A DNA stretch of 64,000 bases from positions 40,530 through 104,529 of the forward strand of contig JBAZWJ010000011.1 of the NCBI GenBank assembly GCA_041660385.1, given 5' to 3'. The first letter of the stretch is position 1, and each line of letters starts with the position of its first letter. Below the pieces are notes generated by a model, which did no database searches, was not told where the DNA came from, and saw only the letters and a list, made by a program, of their open reading frames with translations. Positions 7,475 through 15,911 of this stretch are shown in pieces. The stretch is from DYJE01 sp041660385. GTDB lineage: Bacteria; Desulfobacterota; Desulfobacteria; Desulfobacterales; Desulfolunaceae. The position numbers and the translations under genes were made by a program.

Positions 7475-8155
7475 ATGGAGATTCAAATTCATAACCTTAC
7501 AAAAGTTTATCATGATGAAAGGGGGATCCGCTCAATCAGCCTTGAGGTGGAAAAGGGGGAACTGGTGGCCCTTATCGGGCACAATGGGGCGGGCAAATCC
7601 ACTCTATTGAAAGTTGTAGCAGGTTGGCTTATCGCCAACAGCGGTCAGGTTTTTGTGGAGGGAATGGATATCGTAAACAGGCTGGCTGTTGTGCGAAAGG
7701 TGGGTTTCATCCCTGAAACCCCTAATCTATTTGACCTTTTTTCCGTTGAATATAATCTCACACTGTTTGCCCGATTGTTCAAAACCCCTTCTGAGCGGGT
7801 AGAAGACATACTTACGACGTTCAACCTGCTTTCATTTCGTCATAACAAGATACAGGAGTTGTCAAAAGGATTGAGACAGAGGGTAAGCATAGGGCGTGCT
7901 CTCCTGGCAGAACCGCCCGTGCTTCTTTTTGATGAACCGACGTCGGGAATTGACTTTGAGATGACGAAAGAGATTTACAAACTCCTGAAAGAGTTTCATT
8001 GTTCAGGTAAAACAATCATTTTCACGTCCCATCGGCCTGAAGAAATCAAAGCCCTTGCGACTCGAATCGTTGTTCTTCATCAAGGGGCCATGGTTTTCGA
8101 CGGGACTCCCCAAGATTATTTTCAATCAGACATTCATGAAAATCTATATCTATGA
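7475..8155 (+). CDS. ABC transporter ATP-binding protein
   Basis: A 226-residue ABC ATPase with Walker A GHNGAGKST (about 38-46), signature LSKGLRQRVSIGRAL, Walker B PVLLFDEPTSGID and an H-loop TSHRPEE. It would power the ABC-2 permease encoded immediately downstream, whose ATG overlaps its stop by four bases. Subfamily features (GLRQR in the signature, single short domain) are those of drug, lipid or Na-type exporters; the substrate is not identifiable. Confidence 0.92.
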   Translation: MEIQIHNLTKVYHDERGIRSISLEVEKGELVALIGHNGAGKSTLLKVVAGWLIANSGQVFVEGMDIVNRLAVVRKVGFIPETPNLFDLFSVEYNLTLFARLFKTPSERVEDILTTFNLLSFRHNKIQELSKGLRQRVSIGRALLAEPPVLLFDEPTSGIDFEMTKEIYKLLKEFHCSGKTIIFTSHRPEEIKALATRIVVLHQGAMVFDGTPQDYFQSDIHENLYL

Positions 8156-9183
8156 TGATAAGAAATATCATTACATTGACGTTGAACGATTTAGCCGTTT
8201 CATTAAAGAATAAGACACTCTTTCTGATTATCTTTATTCCTTTTTTTGTGTTTGTTTCTTTGAAACTGGTGGATAGAACCGATGATGATTTTAAAATAAT
8301 GAACATCGGACTGATTAAAACACAAAGGGTTGCGCCTGTTGTTCTTAATGCCATGGAGTCAGCCGATAAGATATTTAAAATTATACCTGTTTCCCATAAA
8401 GAAGAAGGCAGGCGCTGGTTAAAAGAAAAAAAAATTGACGGCCTACTGTTGCGATCAGAAAATGAGCACACGGGGTTAGTTCTTGTTGTTTTGAAAAAAG
8501 AGTCTTTGACCTGTCTTGCCATGGTGGAGAGCTTTGCAGCATTACAAAAAGCAGCCGAAGGAAAAGGCACGAACTGGATTTCCGATATCCAGGCTGTTCA
8601 GGAAGGCGGGATTCAAAAACAAACACTGCCAACCTGGATACTGATGCTGGTGCTGCTTGTAAGCTTTATTATCATGCCCGCACAAGTTGCCGAAGAAAAG
8701 GAAAAAAACTTACTTGTCGCCCTTTTGCAAACACCCATACGTGAAATTGAGTGGCTTGTCGCCAAAGTGTTTTCAGGCATGTTTTTAATCGTCGCCGCTG
8801 TCCTGTTTCTCCATCTGATCGGTCAATTCAACCCCGGACATGCTTTGAGTTATATCGCATTTATCTTGGTCGGCAGTTTTTGTTTCAGTTCATATGGGGT
8901 TTTTCTGGGATTTTTGTGCCGCAATCAGGCCAGTGCCAGAACTCTGGGCGTTATTTTCTATTTGCCCCATCTTCTTCCCTCGGCGTTATCCGATTTTTCA
9001 CATAAATTAACGACCATTGCACCATTCCTTCCATCTTACCCGTTTTATGAATCCATAAAGTCCATCCTGCTAAATGACGGAAGCTTATCAACCTTATATC
9101 TTGACTGGCTCTATCTGTTTTTTGTGGGGCTACTTACTCTTTTCTTAGCTTATCGACTGATGAAAAAACGGTGGTTGATGTGA
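8152..9183 (+). CDS. ABC-2 type transporter permease
   Basis: The 343-residue protein has an N-terminal helix (about 22-38), a large external domain (about 40-160), and five further helices from about 163 to 335. The phrase EEKEKNLLVALLQTPIREIEWLVAKV is the cytoplasmic coupling region typical of ABC-2 exporters, followed by a glycine-serine-rich membrane segment. It starts within the ATPase stop (ATGATG). Together with 7475-8155 it forms a complete two-gene exporter. Confidence 0.9.
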   Translation: MMIRNIITLTLNDLAVSLKNKTLFLIIFIPFFVFVSLKLVDRTDDDFKIMNIGLIKTQRVAPVVLNAMESADKIFKIIPVSHKEEGRRWLKEKKIDGLLLRSENEHTGLVLVVLKKESLTCLAMVESFAALQKAAEGKGTNWISDIQAVQEGGIQKQTLPTWILMLVLLVSFIIMPAQVAEEKEKNLLVALLQTPIREIEWLVAKVFSGMFLIVAAVLFLHLIGQFNPGHALSYIAFILVGSFCFSSYGVFLGFLCRNQASARTLGVIFYLPHLLPSALSDFSHKLTTIAPFLPSYPFYESIKSILLNDGSLSTLYLDWLYLFFVGLLTLFLAYRLMKKRWLM

Positions 9184-9274
9184 GATAGGATTCAAACGAT
9201 AAATGGGAAACGTCCATGGATGTTCACCAAAAGCAAGGTTGAGTTCAGATCAATCGCATATCTCTATTACTGTA

Positions 9275-10429
9275 TCACTTCATGTCTTTTCTTCTGAGTG
9301 CCGTCATTGCTTTAAGCTGGCCTGTGTTCGCCATGTAATAATTCTTTTTCTTTAATAAAAGGCTCATTTCAACAAGCTCTTTTACATCTCTTTTCAGAGT
9401 GATCATGGATGTTTTTGCATAATCAAACGTTATCTGTGGTGAGGCCAACATGATTTCGTCGATGGTCAAATCCTTATTTATTGGAAAATCAAGGGCAAGA
9501 TTCCTTTTCCGTTTGAAAGCATCCGATTTTGAATATTTCATATTTTTGAATTTTTCGAATATATAAAATTTCCAGTAAGTCATGAACTGATTTTCCTGGA
9601 TACTTTTCAGGGTTTCATCAAGCCCGTCGCGAAAACCTTCGACGGCATAATGAATGAATTCGGTCAAGTCGTTATTTAGCCGGGCGTTTTCAAGTTGTTT
9701 GTAGTACTTCGGGCGCGTTTCATTGTAAAAATTGGAAAGAATGTGTGACGCGATGCCTGGAAGTCCGGCTCTTAGAAGTATGTAGAACTCAATGAATCTT
9801 CCCGTTCTCCCATTCCCATCTCCGAATGGATGTATCCATTCTATATAAACGTGGGTGACTATCGCTTGAATAACGGCAGTTCTGAAGCTTTTGTCTTGTT
9901 CAAAATTAAACTCCTTTATCAGCCATGAACATAAATTATTTACATATTCCTGAACCTTCCGGTGGTCCGGACAGAGATAGCCACCCACAACCCGCGAATC
10001 TTCACGAAATCTCCCTGGGATGGCGTCAAGATGTTCCCCAAGATTTTCACCGATCATTCGATGCATATCTTTGATGAAATCAGGCGTAATCATCTGAACA
10101 TGGTTATTGACAGCCACGTTTTCGAGCATTCGGTTGAATGCCTTGATGATATTTTTGACCTCTATTTCCTGATATTCTTTACTTGGAGGAAGTTTTTTTC
10201 CTGCACTGATTCTCTGGATTTCCTCGAAACTCAGGGTATTTCCCTCGATAGCTGTTGTGGCCTGAGCGCCTTTGATCAGTGACAGGCTGAGAAGTTCTTT
10301 GTACAAATCCGGTTGAATCGGGGTGTCTGTTATCGCGCTTATCAGAGTTTTGCATTGTCCTAACAAGTATGATATTTCCGGGTTTATCTCCCATCTCTTC
10401 GAGAATGTAATATGCTGATATTTATTCAT
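9275..10429 (-). CDS. Fic family protein (class II-type AMPylase)
   Basis: The Fic active-site motif HPFGDGNGRTGR is intact near residues 201-212, so the protein should transfer AMP (or another nucleotide moiety) to target hydroxyls. An N-terminal inhibitory helix motif TTAIEGN (Glu about residue 62) is present in the same chain, the arrangement of class II Fic proteins that self-inhibit. The C-terminal 100 residues look like a winged-helix domain. At 384 residues it has the usual length of this Fic-N/Fic/HTH architecture. The start has GGTGAT upstream. It stands alone, with no antitoxin gene beside it. Confidence 0.9.
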   Translation of the reverse strand: MNKYQHITFSKRWEINPEISYLLGQCKTLISAITDTPIQPDLYKELLSLSLIKGAQATTAIEGNTLSFEEIQRISAGKKLPPSKEYQEIEVKNIIKAFNRMLENVAVNNHVQMITPDFIKDMHRMIGENLGEHLDAIPGRFREDSRVVGGYLCPDHRKVQEYVNNLCSWLIKEFNFEQDKSFRTAVIQAIVTHVYIEWIHPFGDGNGRTGRFIEFYILLRAGLPGIASHILSNFYNETRPKYYKQLENARLNNDLTEFIHYAVEGFRDGLDETLKSIQENQFMTYWKFYIFEKFKNMKYSKSDAFKRKRNLALDFPINKDLTIDEIMLASPQITFDYAKTSMITLKRDVKELVEMSLLLKKKNYYMANTGQLKAMTALRRKDMK

Positions 10430-10526
10430 TTATATCACCTATCGTTGCTTTATGATTTTAAATAATACAAATAGGTGGGGTTATTTGTCAATTTTTTTGT
10501 TTTTTTTATGTGTTTGTATTGTTGTC

Positions 10527-10700
10527 AGGGGCAGGTTCCAAACCTGCCCCTGAACGTGAATTCGGGTGGGGTTGAGTACCCCCACGAATTGAGCGGGTTT
10601 GGTGCCCGCCCTCGCAAATCAGATGGTTTGGGAACCACCTCAATGAATCGGGTGGGTTGGGAACCCGCCCCGGCGAATCAGGCGGGTTGGGAGCCCGCCC
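10527..10700. repeat. tandem array of six hairpin units
   Basis: Six imperfect palindromes follow one another with centres near 10539, 10575, 10602, 10631, 10661 and 10690, about 27-36 bases apart. Typical units are GGGGCAGGTTCCAAACCTGC, GATGGTTTGGGAACCACC and GGCGGGTTGGGAGCCCGCCC, joined by short GAAT(C)-type linkers. Stems covary (GCGGG/CCCGC against TGGTT/AACCA) while the loop stays near TTGGGA. It fills the space between the divergent Fic promoter and the barrel gene's end. Confidence 0.85.
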
Positions 10701-10737
10701 ATGCGAAGTAAAACTGGTGTAACAACCTATAGTGATA

Positions 10738-11349
10738 TTAGAAACGGAGACCCAGATTGGCTGTGGTTGTAAAGCCATCCAGAGTAATGTCCTGCCCGCC
10801 AAAAGAGGGTTTTGCCCAGAGGTATCTCCCTCCAACACCTAAGAATACAGTCTCTGAAAGATTAAAGTTCACTCCGGCCCCTGCGTGAAGCCCGTAGGTT
10901 ACTTCCGAGGAACCGGAAAAGTTGCCGAGATTTCCTTCCACATCAAACTCTGTAAAATAAGCTCCAATCCCGAACTCACCATAAGGCTCAACCACGCCGA
11001 GTGGGAGAAGCGCCTTGGCCGTGGCGACCACCGGGACAACCTTCAGCCTTGTCTTGCCAGGTTCTGCCGCAGGCGAACCCTTGCTTTCGAAATATCCGAC
11101 GCCCAATTCCGCGGCAAATACCGGAAGAAAGTAATGGCCGACTGCAAGTTCTCCGTTAAAGCCGTTTTTACTGTCCATATGAGATAGACTGCCTCCACCA
11201 TTAAAATCCCTGATATCATGGGACTCGCTGGGTGAATAAATCCCGCCCTTCAGCATGAGATAGTTTGCTGGGTATTCTATGGCGGAGGCCGGTGATCTGA
11301 TACCGATCATAGCCACCGTAGTAACGATCAGCAGAAGATATTTTTTCAT
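10738..11349 (-). CDS. outer-membrane beta-barrel protein (OmpW/opacity-like)
   Basis: A signal peptide (cleaved after SPASA, about residue 23) is followed by about 180 residues of alternating, glycine- and aromatic-rich strands and a C-terminal TANLGLRF, the outer-membrane insertion signature ending in Phe. The size suits an eight-stranded barrel. EYPANYLMLKGGIYSPSE at the start of the mature protein resembles opacity/OmpW-type porins. The ligand is unknown. RBS AAAGGA. Confidence 0.82.
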   Translation of the reverse strand: MKKYLLLIVTTVAMIGIRSPASAIEYPANYLMLKGGIYSPSESHDIRDFNGGGSLSHMDSKNGFNGELAVGHYFLPVFAAELGVGYFESKGSPAAEPGKTRLKVVPVVATAKALLPLGVVEPYGEFGIGAYFTEFDVEGNLGNFSGSSEVTYGLHAGAGVNFNLSETVFLGVGGRYLWAKPSFGGQDITLDGFTTTANLGLRF

Positions 11350-11445
11350 AATTATTCCTTTGTCTTTGTAAATTCTTTTTATTCTTAAAATATAAGCCGG
11401 TATTCTAAGCCCCGGCTGGCTGCCCTGGATGAAAAAAGAATCCTG

Positions 11446-11625
11446 TTATTTGCCCAGGACCTTTTCAATCAATCCGGTTTTTTCTTGAACCTTACCTTTA
11501 ATAACCTCGACCTTACCGTCAACTTCCAGTTCGCGATCCTTGACAGCTATGCCGATCCCTTCTTTGATCGAGCCTTTCACTTGATGCATTTTGCCCTCTG
11601 CTCTGTCTTTTGTACTTGATTTCAT
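11446..11625 (-). CDS. CsbD-family stress protein
   Basis: A 59-residue hydrophilic, highly charged protein with the CsbD pattern: DRAEGKMHQVKGSIKEGIG, then EVDGKVEVIKGKVQEKTG. CsbD proteins are general-stress proteins of unknown biochemical role. I chose the ATG at 11625 (AAGGAAAA upstream) over an upstream in-frame Met at 11661, because the family starts here. It is downstream of the BON lipoprotein gene. Confidence 0.85.
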   Translation of the reverse strand: MKSSTKDRAEGKMHQVKGSIKEGIGIAVKDRELEVDGKVEVIKGKVQEKTGLIEKVLGK

Positions 11626-11708
11626 AGTGTTTTTCCTTTTTTTATTCCGGTCAATGTTCACTTTTTTTCACGACTGATGCAATCATCAACCGTTTTTCTT
11701 CACAATCA

Positions 11709-12022
11709 TCACTTCACTTCAAGATCGTTTTTAACTGACTGTACGCCCTCCACTGAACTGGCAACTTGCACAGCTCTGTTGGAAGCCTTTAAGGAATCCA
11801 CAAAACCGCTCAACTGAACCACTCCCTTGTAAGATTCGACATTGATCTGAAACACTTTGAGTATCGGATCATTAAGAATTCCAGCCTTGACTTTGGTAGT
11901 AAGGACCGAATCATCGATATACTCTCCGGTACTTTCTCTCTTCATGGTCGCAGCGCATCCTGCAATAAACGCAACAAAACGAGTCCAATAAATAACTTCT
12001 TGATAAAATCTGTTTTTTTCAT
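11709..12022 (-). pseudogene. BON-domain lipoprotein, apparently frameshifted
   Basis: The intact frame from 11945 encodes one BON domain (DSVLTTKVKAGILNDP to VEGVQSVKNDLEVK) without a signal. Upstream, an ATG at 12022 with a strong AAAGGAGACAG site opens MKKTDFIKKLFIGLVLL in another frame. If one base is added near 11971-11980 the two join as LVLLAFIAGCAATMKRESTGE, a textbook lipoprotein signal with lipobox FIAGC. One missing base therefore breaks the gene. It could be a true frameshift or a sequencing error. Confidence 0.75.
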
Positions 12023-12064
12023 ACTGTCTCCTTTGGTATTTATTATTTCTTTCATATGAGAGCT

Positions 12065-12265
12065 CTAACGGCTGGCGCGATCCTTAAAAAAACAGTAAAT
12101 CTGCTCCACAACAGCCAGCCCCAGGGCCAGATTCGAAACTCTTCCACGAACTGTGCCCCAGATTCCCTGGACCTCAATATCAACCAGACGACGGCGAAGA
12201 TCACAGCATATGGACAGATTGTTTTTGGCTTCCCTGATGTTTTTCAGTTCCTTATCTAAAAACAT
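12065..12265 (-). CDS. hypothetical 66-residue protein in YqjD-YqjE-like operon
   Basis: It overlaps the end of the YqjE-like gene by ten bases and is the third gene of that set. The sequence is helical and basic with a mildly hydrophobic centre (SNLALGLAVVEQIYCFF). In enterobacteria the yqjD-yqjE pair is followed by yqjK, a similarly short protein; position suggests a counterpart, but sequence similarity is weak to my eye. Confidence 0.6.
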   Translation of the reverse strand: MFLDKELKNIREAKNNLSICCDLRRRLVDIEVQGIWGTVRGRVSNLALGLAVVEQIYCFFKDRASR

Positions 12266-12633
12266 GTCGCATCCTTTTTCAGTTCCGCCAGACTCTGGTC
12301 AAAGGCCAGCGGGTTTCGATCAAGACGACGGCGGATGATGATAAACACTGCCGCACCGGCAATCATGCTGGCCACTGCTGCGGCAACCAAGCCGTAAAGC
12401 TGCAACGGGGGAGTCAGAACATATAAACCGGCCAGAACCATCAACACGAAACCCGTGAGAAAAAAGACTACCCCCACACAGGTAAGAATCAGTACCTGAA
12501 CAAAACGGATCTTGGCCTCGCGCAGTTCCAAAGCCAGAAGCTCCAGGCGATCCTGAAGAATCTGGGCGGCAATCCCGCCTAACCTGTCAGAGGCCCCTGT
12601 AAATCCAGAAATGATCGACGGCAGTCTGTCCAT
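12256..12633 (-). CDS. YqjE-like phage-holin-superfamily membrane protein (DUF1469)
   Basis: From the ATG at 12633 the protein is about 125 residues: an amphipathic N-terminal helix (QILQDRLELLALELREAKIR) followed by two transmembrane helices separated by a short loop, then a charged tail. This is the DUF1469/Holin-X layout. The start at 12633 is preferred to an upstream in-frame Met because AAGGAAG precedes it and it lies one base after the stop of the DUF883 gene. In E. coli the equivalent pair YqjD/YqjE is membrane-associated and stress-induced. Confidence 0.82.
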   Translation of the reverse strand: MDRLPSIISGFTGASDRLGGIAAQILQDRLELLALELREAKIRFVQVLILTCVGVVFFLTGFVLMVLAGLYVLTPPLQLYGLVAAAVASMIAGAAVFIIIRRRLDRNPLAFDQSLAELKKDATCF

Positions 12634-12634
12634 G

Positions 12635-12931
12635 CTACTTCCTTGCCAACAACCAGCCCATGAACAGACCGGTGATGAGTGTACCGCCAATGGCATAGTA
12701 GGGCTTTACATGAATAAACTCGTCTACGGCCTTGACCTCGTCCATAAGGCGCCCCTCCATTTCGCCATATTCACCCTTGACCGTGTCAAGACGTTCTTTA
12801 AGGGCTGCTCTCGCCGTCTTGATCCGTTCATCAAGCTCTCCTGATGTTGCGTTTATCAGTGCATGGGCATGGTCCAGAATATGATGCATTTCCTTGTTCA
12901 TTGTTTTTGAATTGTATCCTGTTTTACTCAT
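12635..12931 (-). CDS. DUF883 (YqjD/ElaB-type) membrane-anchored protein
   Basis: About 98 residues from the ATG at 12931 (GAGGAGATATAGG upstream): a long charged helix (ELDERIKTARAALKERLDTVK), then a C-terminal VKPYYAIGGTLITGLFMGWLLARK-like glycine-zipper transmembrane anchor. E. coli YqjD/ElaB/YgaM share this layout and bind ribosomes at the membrane in stationary phase. Coupled to the YqjE-like gene. Confidence 0.85.
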   Translation of the reverse strand: MSKTGYNSKTMNKEMHHILDHAHALINATSGELDERIKTARAALKERLDTVKGEYGEMEGRLMDEVKAVDEFIHVKPYYAIGGTLITGLFMGWLLARK

Positions 12932-13027
12932 GATCCTATATCTCCTCATGTTTAGTGTTTCTTTGTATTGTCTGCCAATTGAAAGGCGCTATGGCTGAAC
13001 AGTCCTCCGCCATGAATCTCTGGCCAA

Positions 13028-13813
13028 TCACTTAACAGTCATGTTGTTAACCACACTCTTGACACCGTGAACATCACTTGCGAGCTTGCCAGCCAGACTC
13101 TTTTCAGCCGCATTCTTTGCATTCCCTACCAATGTTACAACACCGTCTTTTGTCTTGATGTTTGTCTTGAGGGCGCTGACCGACCGATGGGTCAAAAAAA
13201 CCGTCTTGGTCATGGCCGTAATTGATGCGTCATCGATGGATTCGGTTACGGCATCCAGCTTCTGTTTAGCGGATTTATCCATGGGCTTAACGATGTCCGT
13301 GAACACAGCCATCTCATTTTTTACTTGCTTGACTCCTTCCACATCCTTCGCGTATTCCGTGGTCAGGTCCTTTTGCGCTCTGTTGGCTGCTACACCGCGC
13401 AACGTAACAACCCCGTCCTCTGCTAAAATCTCAGTTCCGGTTGCATTTACATTTCGATGGAACAAAAGATTGGATTTCACCCGGGTAATAAGCCAGGCAT
13501 TGGAGTACACCGACGCAGCTACATATTTCACTTTAAGTTCGTTGATCACACTTGTAACCTCAGGAAGCCCCCCGGCAGTCTCTCCAGCCAGTGTTTTGTC
13601 GGATTCCTGGGAAACCATCCCGGTCAGGGTGACCTGACCATTTTTGGACTGAATTTTTACGTCATCATCTTTTAAGACGGTTTTGAATACATAAGTCTGT
13701 TTTGCGGATGAGACGATGCGGTCATCATTATCGGATGCAGTCACCATGACTCCTGCGATAAATATTGAAACAACTGTAGCAATCAGAATTGAGTAAATAT
13801 TTTCTTTTTTCAT
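13028..13813 (-). CDS. periplasmic protein with three BON domains
   Basis: A signal or anchor segment (residues 7-27) precedes three BON domains at about 30-95, 105-170 and 190-260, each with the DGVVTL-G pattern and ending in VKSV/VKQV plus N-(M/L). It aligns along its whole length with the 6451-7206 gene, including the DDRI-SS--QTYVFK start of the mature part, so the two are paralogues on opposite strands about 6 kb apart. Likely an envelope-stabilising, stress-induced protein. Confidence 0.9.
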   Translation of the reverse strand: MKKENIYSILIATVVSIFIAGVMVTASDNDDRIVSSAKQTYVFKTVLKDDDVKIQSKNGQVTLTGMVSQESDKTLAGETAGGLPEVTSVINELKVKYVAASVYSNAWLITRVKSNLLFHRNVNATGTEILAEDGVVTLRGVAANRAQKDLTTEYAKDVEGVKQVKNEMAVFTDIVKPMDKSAKQKLDAVTESIDDASITAMTKTVFLTHRSVSALKTNIKTKDGVVTLVGNAKNAAEKSLAGKLASDVHGVKSVVNNMTVK

Positions 13814-13888
13814 TGTACTACCCCATTTTTTTCAGATGTGTTTCTCCACAACCGAAATACTTTTTTTAATTGATCGTCCTGGCATTTC

Positions 13889-14911
13889 TCAATCCAGAAC
13901 AACTTCAAAAAGGACTCTCATGTTTGCCTTTGCAGCGTTTGAGTATATATTTTTAGGAGCCACTTCAGCTCTTGCCGGGCTTGTTTCGCCGTAACCGATT
14001 GTTGATAGTCTGTCCTGAGTGATGACGCTTTCATCAACGAGATATTTCTCAACAGATCTTGCTCTTTTCTCACTTAATGTCTGGTTGAATTCCTCTGTTC
14101 CCGCAGCAGAAGTATAACCGGCAATTCGAATTTGGGTTGAAGGATTTTTCTTTAAAAGCAGGATATTCCGTTTCAAAATTTGCTTGGCTTCCGGCTTAAG
14201 CTCTGACTCACCGAAATCAAAATGAACATCCTCAAAACCAAGGACAACTATCTTCTGCTGATTAGCAGCAGCAACAGCCATTTCATCAGCCAGTGATTCT
14301 GTCACCAGGATGACCGCGACTTTTTCACCATTTCTTGGGTTGGGGTCATTCAATGATGCCACTTTTGTCTTTTCTGCCACTCCTCCGAATGAAAATGTTA
14401 ATCCCACAGTATAAAGAAGATTGCTGTGAATTGAGGAGAAAGAAACAACATGACGAACATCTCCACGAAGCGCCACATCATCCCTCAAAAAGTACTTAAG
14501 CCCTGCCCCGTAATTAACTGCAAAATCATCGTCATTGTGCGCTCTGTCAGGATCAACAACAAGGCTTCCAATTCCAGTAGCTAAATAGGGAACAAGTTTT
14601 TCCGATGGGTTAAAATGGTACATGGCATCCAGATGATACAGCCAGGTATTCACATCATTACCGCCTCTATCACGTTCCGTATCAATGTAATGAATGGCGG
14701 CTTCAGCAGCCCAGTGGGTATCCATGTTATAGCCCAGGCCCAGACCAAAGGTAGGCCCGTTCTCCAAATCCTGATTGCCCTCAAACACATAGCCGCCTAT
14801 AGAAGGGCTCAAAGTTATTGCCCCGGCCTTAATTTCAGCTGACACAGTTCCAGCGGTAATCATGGAACAAATCATCAGACATAGACAAATAATCGATTTA
14901 AACATATCCAT
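13889..14911 (-). CDS. OmpA-family outer-membrane protein
   Basis: The 340-residue protein has a signal peptide (cleaved after VSAE, about 26), an N-terminal eight-strand-type barrel (about 30-185) and a C-terminal OmpA/MotB peptidoglycan-binding domain (about 225-335) with VHFDFGESELKPEA and the NQTLSEKRARSVEKYL core; the Asp and Arg that hold diaminopimelate are in place. It should tether the outer membrane to the wall. It ends the minus-strand stress cluster. Confidence 0.92.
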   Translation of the reverse strand: MDMFKSIICLCLMICSMITAGTVSAEIKAGAITLSPSIGGYVFEGNQDLENGPTFGLGLGYNMDTHWAAEAAIHYIDTERDRGGNDVNTWLYHLDAMYHFNPSEKLVPYLATGIGSLVVDPDRAHNDDDFAVNYGAGLKYFLRDDVALRGDVRHVVSFSSIHSNLLYTVGLTFSFGGVAEKTKVASLNDPNPRNGEKVAVILVTESLADEMAVAAANQQKIVVLGFEDVHFDFGESELKPEAKQILKRNILLLKKNPSTQIRIAGYTSAAGTEEFNQTLSEKRARSVEKYLVDESVITQDRLSTIGYGETSPARAEVAPKNIYSNAAKANMRVLFEVVLD

Positions 14912-14951
14912 ACGTAATATTCCTTTATTGATGTTGATTCGGTTTAGTCTG

Positions 14952-15101
14952 TCAGGTGATTTTCCGCCCTTGAATGACGCTTATAAGCACGGTGATAACA
15001 GCTATCACCAGCAGAATATGGATGAAACCTCCCAACGTGTAACTACTCACAAGGCCCAGAAGCCAAAGAATTAATAGGATAACAGCGATTGTCCAGAGCA
15101 T
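14952..15101 (-). CDS. lmo0937-family small membrane protein
   Basis: A 49-residue protein from ATG at 15101 with GGGAGG upstream: MLWTIAVILLILWLLGLV, then a -SYTLGGFIHILLVIAVI second helix and a short polar end. The W-LGL-S-YTLGG-IH-LLV-A pattern is characteristic of lmo0937-family peptides, which occur in stress clusters. Function unknown. Confidence 0.85.
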   Translation of the reverse strand: MLWTIAVILLILWLLGLVSSYTLGGFIHILLVIAVITVLISVIQGRKIT

Positions 15102-15181
15102 ATAATTTTCCTCCCACAGTATTTTGTTTTTTTACTTACCGCCCTCTTCTCCACTTCGGAGGTTCCAGCAGTCTGTTTATT

Positions 15182-15376
15182 TCAAGATGAAGCATTCCAC
15201 TTAAAAACGCTTTTTTTAATGGAGCTATTTTTACTTATTTTTTTCCCAACTTTTTTTTCTTTTTTTGTATCATCTACCAGGTCATTATTCTTATTCACCT
15301 GTTCCAAACCCTTCTTGTTTGTTCCATTTTCTTTTCTAATTTTACCTTTTAAGATATCGGTTGTGTTTGATTCCAT
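15182..15376 (-). CDS. small Lys/Asn-rich protein, possibly CsbD-related
   Basis: A 64-residue, very hydrophilic protein (about one third Lys) with a strong AAGGAGAACGCC ribosome site. The first half, ILKGKIRKENGTNKKG, loosely recalls the KGK-K---G pattern of CsbD proteins, but the match is poor. It sits at the upstream end of the lmo0937-OmpA group. Confidence 0.55.
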   Translation of the reverse strand: MESNTTDILKGKIRKENGTNKKGLEQVNKNNDLVDDTKKEKKVGKKISKNSSIKKSVFKWNASS

Positions 15377-15911
15377 GGCGTTCTCCTTGAGCTATCTAAA
15401 TTTTTTAAACCACAGTAAATCAATAAAGATCGTAATAACAAATATTTAAAGATACCAAACCATGATACTCTGTGGTAAAATTGTTATGTTTACCCAATGT
15501 GGTTAATTACTATTGATTTCGTTACTTAAGTATTACAACATGCATGCCACAGGTTTATACATCGCACATAGTTTTGATTTCATTATTTATTTTATTAATT
15601 GACCATTTCATAGACGGTCTTTGGTTATCATGAAAGAGGGGTCATATCTGCCCGAAAGGTTGCATGTGACCCTTTTCGATGGGTAGAAAACCGTTTTTGA
15701 TGTACCGCTAGTCCTATGTAAATTTCTGGTCTCTTTTAGGAGACCGATTGTCCACCTTCGCTCAGAATGCCATTTATCGAATTATATTCGATCCAACAAC
15801 TCCTATATAATGCTTTAAAATAGATTTATATTGACATAAGCAGATAGAATATGGTTCACTAATCTCACTAAAAGTTATTTTTCGAATTTAATTAAAGACT
15901 AGGATCACCTA
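15377..15911. other. 535-bp gene-free stretch with one palindrome
   Basis: AT-rich, divergent promoter space between the 64-residue gene and the TetR regulator. The only structure seen is GGGTCATATCTGCCCG (15638-) pairing with TGCATGTGACCC (to 15671), a relative of the 4205-4319 element. No gene or RNA is supported. Confidence 0.6.

Noticed and set aside
10527..10700. Regular spacing suggests a CRISPR array
   Set aside because: The units are diverged palindromes with short, similar linkers, not identical repeats with unique spacers, and no cas gene is present.
10475..10711. 78-residue plus-strand frame across the hairpin array
   Set aside because: Its repeats (GWEPA-type) are only the translated hairpin units.
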